From NCBI GenBank assembly GCA_015178975.1, contig WHVD01000002.1:186001-250000 (forward strand): a stretch of 64,000 bases of DNA, in the 5' to 3' direction. This document shows positions 56,776 to 64,000 of the stretch, in pieces. Numbering within the stretch: the first letter of the stretch is position 1; each line of letters starts with the position of its first letter. The position numbers were made by a program, and so were the translations under genes. The notes under the pieces are model-generated. The model was not told where the DNA came from, ran no database searches, and saw nothing but the letters and a program-made list of their open reading frames with translations. This stretch comes from Hysterangium stoloniferum (lineage: Eukaryota; Basidiomycota; Agaricomycetes; Hysterangiales; Hysterangiaceae).

Positions 56776-57685
56776 AGCCAGTAGTAGGAGCCAGGCCAAC
56801 GGAGCACGTTGATTGACGTAAATAGGACCATCAACCATACAAGCAATATAACATTTGTGAGCAGGGGAATTACGAAAGGCATCCCTAAGGTCTAAGGTAC
56901 GCCTTCCGTCGCCTTTATGACAACTAGGGAACCACGTGATAAATGGTGAGCAAAGTGAGCGAAAACAAATAAACAATGACACGCCGACACATTCAACTTC
57001 AACACGTCTGTAAAGGTTCAATATCAACATGCCGGCAGTGGCTCAATGTCAACGTGCCACCAAGGCTAGCCAATCAACGAAAAAGCAAAGAAGACGAGCA
57101 TACAGGCAACACCTACATACTCAGCAACCAGAGTCGCCGGATACCACTTGTTCACATTAATCCAAGAATTAGTTGGATTACCCGAAGAATCAGTCTTGCC
57201 AAGGGAGCGAATAATGTGTGACACGTCAGTGACGGGCTTCGTGATGAGGGCATGGAAATGACTGCTGAAAATGTCGTCAGCTTGTGAAACAGAGAAGGGG
57301 CCAAACATGTGATTAAAAGAATTTCATCCAATGGAGGAATTATGAATCGTATCAAAACGAGTGTTGGGGAAAGAGTGGACAAGCTTGCATCATCCTAGCC
57401 GCCAAACGTAGGACATGGAAAAGTGTGATATAAAATTAATTGTGGGAAAACAACTCTGTTGGCAGATAGACGAGGGACCTGGGTGGCCTTATTTCCCCCA
57501 TACGAAGGCTTTGCCGAAAGACCGGTTCCTGATGCCACTGATGATCAAATGTTAAGTTGCCGGGACGCGTCGCTGTGTATAGAGCATACTCTCACCGCTC
57601 AGGAATAGGACGAAAATATATATAAAAGGTATTTTTTAAAGTTCAGTTTATACTTAAATTACTAATAGTTTGCAGATCATCATCA
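56776..57685. other. no recognisable gene
   Basis: CpG content is normal. Minus-strand ORFs at 57066-57382 overlap in two frames without a domain. The GGTGGCCTTATTT motif occurs here (57483) and at 55990. Confidence 0.4.
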
Positions 57686-57689
57686 GAAC

Positions 57690-58100
57690 CAAAGGCTGTG
57701 ATAAAGAAGATTGTAACGAAATTTTACATGATGTCCAAGAAGCAGTATCCCTTCTGGTGGAAACCCCCGAAGAATTTGAAAAGTGATGGACAGAGATCCA
57801 AGGGGCATGGGCGGAACAGAAGGTTTGGCTCAAATATATGGGAAATAAATGGATCTTACATAGGGAATGTTGGTGTCGTGCTTGGCGCAAAGTCAGTCCT
57901 CTTTATTTTCATCCAATCACATGTTGCTAATTATTTTCCTTCTAGCATGCACATAGATATCAACAATTTTTTTGAAAGTTGACATTCCAATCTCAAGCGC
58001 AATTTATTTCATGCATTAGTGCAAGAAATTTTACATCTTCTGTACTAAATGCTTGAGAAACACAAGAAATACGAAGCTTTGATTATCCAACCTTATATTG
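57690..58100 (+). pseudogene. MULE-like transposase C-terminal remnant, copy 2
   Basis: Plus strand: ETPEEFEK, WTEIQGAWAEQKVWLKYMGN, KWILHRECWCRAWRKVSPLYF, then INNFFES, HSNLKRNLFHALVQEILHLLY. Same motif set as 56240-56560, slightly longer and better kept, but with stops (for example the Trp expected before HSNLK is TGA). No terminal repeats located. Confidence 0.6.
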
Positions 58101-58805
58101 ATCGAATCAGCAGTCCGGTAAATTTCTTTGTAGCGGCAATCCCTGAAATTGATCGGCCATGCATTCGTATGGGGGGAATCAGGTCACCCCAACTTAAATC
58201 TTAACACTACACGTTCGAGGGCAGCGAAGACATCACGTGTTTAGCAAGAAACGCCTCTGGTGATAGGCCAGTAACACCGATACGCGCCAATTACAACGCG
58301 CTTCACTGCAGTAACTTTTGGTGCATTGTGCCATCATCGTCCGACGTACCACCATATTCGTTATTCAGAGGATCACATCGTATTCAGACTTGCTCAGGTT
58401 CAACCGCCTGAAGTATTTTGTTTACCAATTCAGTGGTGCCTTCGCCATTGATTTCAAGCGACTTCGCAACTACTGAATGTTAATCTCCTATATTGAAATT
58501 CACCTGGGGAACCGTCACCGTGGCGCCTATCGAAATCGTTTGCCTAAAGAATAGAGAAGGCATCTCCACGTCCATGTGTTGGCCGAACCGTGTCACTATG
58601 TACTGTCACTTCATCATATACTCGCCATGTAAGTTATATATTTTCTTTATAAATAACTTGCCGTTATAGGGAAGGCCAAGGGTTGAATTGTCTCGAATTT
58701 CTACTTCTGCCTATTACACACGCGGGTATGCATGAGAATTTCTACGGACGGGTCAACATCTCTGAATGCTTTACTTGTAGTCTTCAAACTTCACCACATT
58801 CTGTC
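58101..58805. other. no recognisable gene
   Basis: Unassigned sequence upstream of the transporter gene. TATATATTTTCTTTATAAATAA at about 58634-58655 is TATA-like and could serve the gene downstream. Confidence 0.4.
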
Positions 58806-58813
58806 ATTGCGCT

Positions 58814-61030
58814 ATGGACAGATTCTTGTCAACCCCGTCTCCAGAAGACAAAAGTTCCAGTCACGAAGAACTGGCAGATCCTGCCCCACCGCACAACACT
58901 GCCATTGTACAAGGGCACTGCATTCATCCAGAAGACGCAATACAGACAGTGGAGGCTCCTAGCTGTGCGTTGTTGAACTCTACGCTGGACTGTCTGTATA
59001 CAAACAACTATGATGTAGTGATTACAGGCAAACTCAACCCACTGTCGAAACACAGCATTATTTTGTACGCAGTGATAGTTATGACCGCTCTATGTTCTTT
59101 CAGGTGTGTGGTTGCTCGCCCAACCGCAATCTTGCTGACTATTTCTCAGCGGGGGATATGACATAAGGTTTGTGCTGTCAATGCGGTACCAATAGGCAAT
59201 CTAACCTGCAGCCTGCGTACCAAGCGTGATGACTGGTGAGGGATTTCTGCTACTGTAAACTTTGACCTAAGAACGACCCTTCGTTCTCTAGGCCTGATTG
59301 GGATGCGACCGTAAATGGACCCTGCTTGCTGTAAACCTTATCATGATCGTTTTCACTTAGATTCAGGGATGCATTTAACCCCAGCAATTCCGCCAAGGCA
59401 ACAGGACTACTGTTCTCCATTTACCCCTTGGGTCAATTGCCAGGGTCACTCGCTGCCTCTGCAATATGCGACAGGTGGGGACGCCGCTCAGCGATGTTTG
59501 TAGGTAGGCCATGTTCATGTCATATTCATATATATTCCCTTTTTTTCGGAATGCCCAACTCGGACCTCATCAGGGAGCATTATGGTCATTATCGCAACAG
59601 CGATTCTGACCACTTCACACACACTGGGCCAATTCCTCGCCGGACGATTTTTGCTTGGGGCAGGTGTGTCTGAAGTTCAGTTTAGCGGAGCTGGATTAGG
59701 TATGTTGCTGCCCACGATGAACCTGATGTCTCTTTAGTTTTTTGCCAAAGGGGCATATAGTCTACAAGTACGTCGTTAATTAATCATTTATCGCAACGTA
59801 CATCTGATCCGAACTACTTGGTAAACTTAGATCTATCAAGCTGCAGGATTTAACTGTACTTCCCCCTTTTAGCCATATTTATTCCGTATGTTGATTAGTC
59901 AACAGTGAGATTGCAATTCGCGATGAACATGATTTCCACTTGCATCGCTTGTCTTGCAGGATCAATATCCGCTGCTGTCTCGGGTGAGTCCATGAAAGAG
60001 ACAGGTCACGCTGACCTCACATTCTCACCAATACGGGATAGATAAACTACCAAGGAGAACATGTAGGACCATTATGGACATAAAACACACACACACCGGA
60101 TACTAAGATATAAGTAGTGCTCGTTTATGGAACTATAGGGTCGGCCATATGTCTCGCCCTGAATGCGGGTTTTAGCGCGAAATGGGCCTCATGTACGTGT
60201 CACTCTTATCCCACATTATCTGTATACTAATGTTAAGAGCAATGTCCCTTCCAGACGGCAATGGGCCTAAGGATTTACGAGGTAATTTGTTCCCCTTGCC
60301 TCCAGAAACACACATTTGACATTAGGTATGATTTGTGCAGTTGGAATTGCGGCTGTATCCGCCTTCTTCCTCTTTTCAGTATGTAACCCCATCCGAATGA
60401 AAATCATACATTAATTTTGGTGAAATAGGCTGTCTATACATTTGTTTATGGTCCCTTGCGTGAATCACGAACTTTAATGAACCTCCTAATGCAATTTAAT
60501 AACCTCCGTTGTCGTAGAATCACTATATTGTGTGGAATGCTTGGAATCGACTGCTCGTGCAAAGGGCATGACTCTGAAGGTAGCGCATATGACCTCGCTT
60601 TCCCACCCCTCCGAGACGCCATCTTATCACTTCATCGATGTAGACAGTTGTCATCGACATTGGGAGCTTCATTAGCCTATATGCTATTCCCGTTGGTTTT
60701 GAAAACCTGCAGGTCAGCAAGTAACATTGTTTATCAGCTGATTATATAACCTGATCTTCAACATAGTGGCGCTTTATTGAAAGATAATCATCTGATATGT
60801 CCGTGCATTACTGAGGAGTAAGTAGCTAGTATTTGTATTCATCAATATTACAGAAGCCATACTGTGGCATTTCCTGTGTGTTGAGACTGTAGGGAGAACA
60901 CTTGAGGTGAGTGTTATTGGGGGTTAAGTGGGTTGTTTAAATTGACAATTCAATAATAGGAACTCGATGACATATTCAATGAAAAAAATCCGGTGAAGGC
61001 GTCTCAGTTTAAAAGGAAGGTAATTATCTC
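58814..61030 (+). pseudogene. MFS sugar transporter (hexose/lactose permease type), probably decaying
   Basis: Twelve-helix plasma-membrane sugar:proton symporter family. Pieces in order: NPLSKHSIILYAVIVMTALCSF, KPYHDRFHLDSG, ATGLLFSIYPLGQLPGSLA, then AICDRWGRR (the loop 2-3 signature), IATAILTTSHTLGQFLAGRF, LALNAGFSAKWAS, VYTFVYGPLQ joined by an intron to SLYCVECLESTARAKGM (the PVEC-like signature), ISLYAIPVGFENLQ, then FLCVETVGRTLE joined to ELDDIFNEKNPVKASQF, the usual cytosolic end. Many introns fit GT...AG. Lesions: a frame change after HLDSG (about 59370), a poorly resolved middle (59.70-60.13 kb) and a stop after WRFIER near 60785. The start at 58814 is plausible but not proven. Confidence 0.7.
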
Positions 61031-61590
61031 TTTTAGAACTTCTAACTGTGATATGACCTGGTAATGAATGTCTGTAGGCTACTGTTAGTGGGAGGTAATG
61101 GGAGGATCGGCCGTTGTCCGTTGATCCTTACCGATTCATTGTTGCATATGGCCCTTTAATAATGTGAAGTCAATATTTGAGATGCAATTCCTATGGAGAG
61201 ATCCCTCTTTTTTCAGACCCCTGGGGGAGATGTCAACCGTTTCGCTTCGTTGACTGTCGTACTAACTCTGCTTTCGACCTTTGTTTACGCGTCATCCATG
61301 ACGAGATGTCACGAGCGTATTCTATGTGCCCAGTGGATTGCACATAGCATACTGGCACTATCGGCACAAATAAATAAGGCAGTACTGGAACATATCTAAC
61401 GGAATAAAAGATATAGAATCAGTAAATGTACGTGACGTGCAGGTCTCATTTGAGGTAGGGATTGGCAATGAAAGACTCAGCCTGGAGCTGCCTTAGGCTC
61501 GCTGATATCTCAGGACGAAACTTTAGAGACGGCTTGGATTGGGCTCGGGTCGCGGCCTGTAGGTGGTAAAAACCAGTCATGAGCACCTCT
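61031..61590. other. no recognisable gene
   Basis: Downstream of the transporter. Only short ORFs with no motif. Confidence 0.4.
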
Positions 61591-61594
61591 AGAA

Positions 61595-62158
61595 ATTAGT
61601 TGTTTACTCCTTATTATGAATACAAATACTACCCGCAAAGTTCCTCGTTGTCGTTAAATAACTCAACTTCCCGAAATGTCCCGCCGACAGTCAAAACTTC
61701 CTGCGGCAAACTTTTCTCGACCTCGCCGTCACTTTCAATATCTATCATAAATGTGGGAGAAGGAATTGGGGGGTGGATGAGCAGAGCCTTCTGAATTGCC
61801 CATTTGATGACTTGCAGAGTTCCAACGATGTTACCTTTTTTAGACGGTATCGAACAGCGTGTGAGTGTAATGCAACTAGCTGAAAACGCGCTCTTACCAT
61901 TATGAGCGAATAGTCAAGGGTATATATTACAATTTGGCTATTTGAAAAAGTAAGGTATGAAATAGATAAAATTCTGGTCATAACATTTACACCCCACCAT
62001 TCCACACTTCCCATAGGGTCCGGAACCACCTCTTCAGTTTGAAACCAGCGATGATACTTGCACATCCAACCTGGTGATGTGCTAAGTGATGTGCTAATAA
62101 TGGTCATATCGACTTCCTCAAGTTCTTTGTCAGAGTCGAGCTCGACCGATAATTTCAT
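61595..62158 (-). pseudogene. hAT-like transposase C-terminal remnant (tentative)
   Basis: Minus strand: acidic start MKLSVELDSDKELEEVD, then YHRWFQTEEVV, DPMGSVEWWG, an intron-like gap, QIVIYTLDYSLIM, a second gap, IVGTLQVIKWAIQKALLI and an acidic tail ending NDNEELCG. D-P-x4-WW, a short DY segment and a late 'ALQxxK' helix are the landmarks of the hAT dimerisation region, though weakly conserved. It could instead be a host protein with an acidic C-terminus. Confidence 0.4.
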
Positions 62159-63224
62159 TTTTTGAGATTTTTAGGCTGAATTGCACTGGAGCCACTCCCC
62201 AACATATATTGATACTGTTCTTGAAGCTATGAAAAATAAATTTGTGATTGAGAAGTAAATTAATATTTATTTACTATCTTTTCAACATGTTCAAGTGCCT
62301 TATTTTTCAGCTGGGTGGCCCAGTACTTCTTGAAATGTAGTGCCTTTTGTGAGGGATTAAACATTGTCAAGATTACAAAAACTATTAAATGAGAGAGCAC
62401 GAGATCTGTAATATGTTTTATGGCATATCCATTGGAGTGAGATAGGTGTCAGATTGCTCTGTTTTGTGTAGTATTTTTGTGTAGTATTTGGTCACCCTCG
62501 CAATTCTGGCATCTAGGTACAGTGAAAATGGGTCACACCTTGAACAGTGCTTCATTCATGCAGCATGCAATCCCTCAAGTGGGGGAATTGACAAATATAA
62601 CCTTGGATATGTTTCATAAGAGAAAGCTTGTTGTTTTGTGTAACACATTGGAAAAACAAAATTGGGAATTGCATCAGGGATTTGGGAATGTCTACACCCA
62701 TTATGTAGACTCCCTGGCCTCCATAGCTTCCCTAGATCTATAGTAAGCTTTTATACCGACTAGTAAATAGGGATCTCGCGAAAGTAGTGTGTCTAGCTGA
62801 GTCTAGCCGAGCTAGCTACCTCTCCTAGATGGCTCTAGACAATATAGATGGCATACTTACTGATTTTCCCACTTTCCTGATGTGGGTTCTACAGATATTA
62901 AAGAATACACTTACTGTCATCAGCTCACAACACTCATGGATCTGGCTCACATCAGGAAATCCAAGATTGACTTAAACTTAATGTCTACCTATCATGCTTA
63001 TTGCACAATAAGATGAATAAGTTGCGAATAAGTAGGATATTCTGCTTAATTTCGCACTTATTTAGCTTAATGGCAATAAGCATGATAAGTGGATATTTAG
63101 TAGGTTTCAGTCAATCTTGGATTTTCTTAATGCACCCAAGCTTTCCTCCCCCTACCCAATCGTCTTACTGTCGGAAATCATGTATATGAGGTAGTTGTAG
63201 TGTACTAAAATTCCCCATACAGTT
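62159..63224. other. no recognisable gene
   Basis: AT-rich. A plus-strand ORF at 62477-62743 has some coding character but no domain. GCTAGCT-rich tandem-like sequence lies near 62795-62830. Confidence 0.4.
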
Positions 63225-63790
63225 GTGCAGGGTTATATGATCTTAGATATAAGCAAATCGCCTGAATTATAGCATTAGGAAGTGGTGGTCACTTTCCTTT
63301 TTTCTTCGGCAATTGGGAGAAAGTGCGATACCTTCATTTTCCGACCTTCCGCAAATGCTTGTTTAGCGAAATGTGTCCAGTCCGTAATTGTGTCACAATG
63401 CCTGTGTTCCGTCGGAGTGGATTTCTACATGGCTGTGCATAAGTTGAAGAACTTGGTGCTTTGTTGTGAATCTCTTGCAGGAATCTGGAAGGAGGGAACT
63501 TGGGAAAATCTGGCGTTGGCTTCACCTTTAAACTCGTTTCGGTAGATGTGTATGAGTGTGGAACAACTGCATGGCAGACTGTCTTCCAGGGAGGAAGGTG
63601 TATCATTAATTCATTTCATCTTTATTGGCAGCTTTTTCGCTTCCTGGTCTGCGCATTCATTGCCAGAGATTCCCCCGTGACCTGGTGCCCACCTCATGAT
63701 CCTTCCAAAGATATTCTTGCTATGTCTCACCTTTTAAGAGAACTGAGCCACTCCACATCAACGGGGCGAGTCCTGGGGAGAGAGATATAA
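63225..63790 (-). pseudogene. non-LTR retroelement RNase H-like remnant
   Basis: Minus strand: MRWAPGHGGISGNECADQEAK (63.69-63.63 kb) is the C-terminal RNase H block with the catalytic His-x-G pattern. In a shifted frame follow PDFPKFPPSRFLQEIH and VTQLRTGHISLNKHLRKVGK, the segment after RNase H in fungal LINE-type ORF2 proteins. The upstream reverse transcriptase would lie to the right, beyond the window. Confidence 0.65.
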
Positions 63791-64000
63791 CATCAGTGAT
63801 TTACGGTTAAGGAGTCCAAAGGAAGATTAGACATACCAGCGACTCGTGTTTGGGACTGTATAAGATGACTTCCAATACAGTATTGCATTAATGTATGAGC
63901 ATGGTGGAGCATATCTCCCAGCTGCGGGAACTACAGCAGAAACTTCACATGATGGATAATAAGGCATTCTGTAATCCCATCATCAATTGGGATCACTGGC
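63791..64000. other. window edge, probably the same LINE-type remnant
   Basis: No clean ORF. By position it should be upstream RNase H or connection sequence of the minus-strand element. Confidence 0.3.

Noticed and set aside
1..64000. CRISPR arrays, prokaryotic operons or ribosomal RNA
   Set aside because: No spacer-repeat pattern with constant spacing, no rRNA-like sequence, and the gene structure is spliced eukaryotic.

Overview
The window is from a filamentous fungus, most likely a basidiomycete (Agaricomycetes). The reasons are short introns of about 45-62 nt with GT...AG ends, a Plavaka-type transposase, a hydrolase-NACHT-ankyrin NLR-like gene, and gene families I know from mushroom-forming fungi (DUF6532-like, an HNH-nuclease-like family). 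No species can be named. Almost everything is accessory sequence: one large immune-receptor-like gene, a few host-type genes (C2H2 zinc finger, RRM-like, MFS sugar transporter) that are partial or decaying, and a dense layer of transposable elements and inverted duplications.

Layout. 1-8.2 kb is gene-poor, with a probable C2H2 zinc-finger gene on the minus strand (1.6-2.6 kb) and the first copy of a 1.5-kb duplicated block (5.6-7.1 kb). 8.2-12.8 kb holds the NLR-like gene (SesB-like alpha/beta hydrolase, NACHT, about 15 ankyrin repeats) in ten exons, with one apparent 1-nt frameshift. 12.8-29.3 kb is dominated by a large inverted duplication (arms 16.5-19.7 and 23.1-25.5 kb) that carries small repeat-containing ORFs, a hAT-like non-autonomous element in its loop and an inserted LTR-like piece in one arm. 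The second copy of the duplicated block lies at 26.5-28.2 kb. 30.0-31.2 kb is a miniature LTR element.

31.9-47.3 kb is a nest of LTR retroelements. A Gypsy integrase (34.5-38.95 kb) is split by a minus-strand Copia element (35.06-38.37 kb), which is itself split by a solo LTR. Two further solo LTRs carrying a CCGTT microsatellite lie at 31.96-32.90 and 46.41-47.32 kb. Also here are a 356-bp palindrome, an F-box/LRR-like fragment, an RRM-like gene and a Plavaka transposase (41.95-45.02 kb, minus strand). 47.9-50.9 kb is a DUF6532-like gene with two in-frame stops. 54.2-55.95 kb is a head-to-head pair of HNH-nuclease-like copies, each missing what the other keeps. 56.2-58.1 kb has two inverted MULE-like transposase remnants, 59.3-61.0 kb an MFS sugar-transporter gene, 61.6-62.2 kb a hAT remnant and 63.2-63.8 kb a non-LTR RNase H remnant.

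Common thread. Many elements and some genes are strongly depleted in CpG, while neighbouring stretches are not. Four otherwise long reading frames are each broken by TGA where CGA would be the simplest ancestor. One arm of the big inverted repeat has lost CpGs that the other arm keeps. This fits cytosine methylation of repeats followed by deamination, with sharp domain borders, one of them inside the NLR gene. Exon joins are my own reading of splice signals. Family names come from motif recognition, not from a database search.
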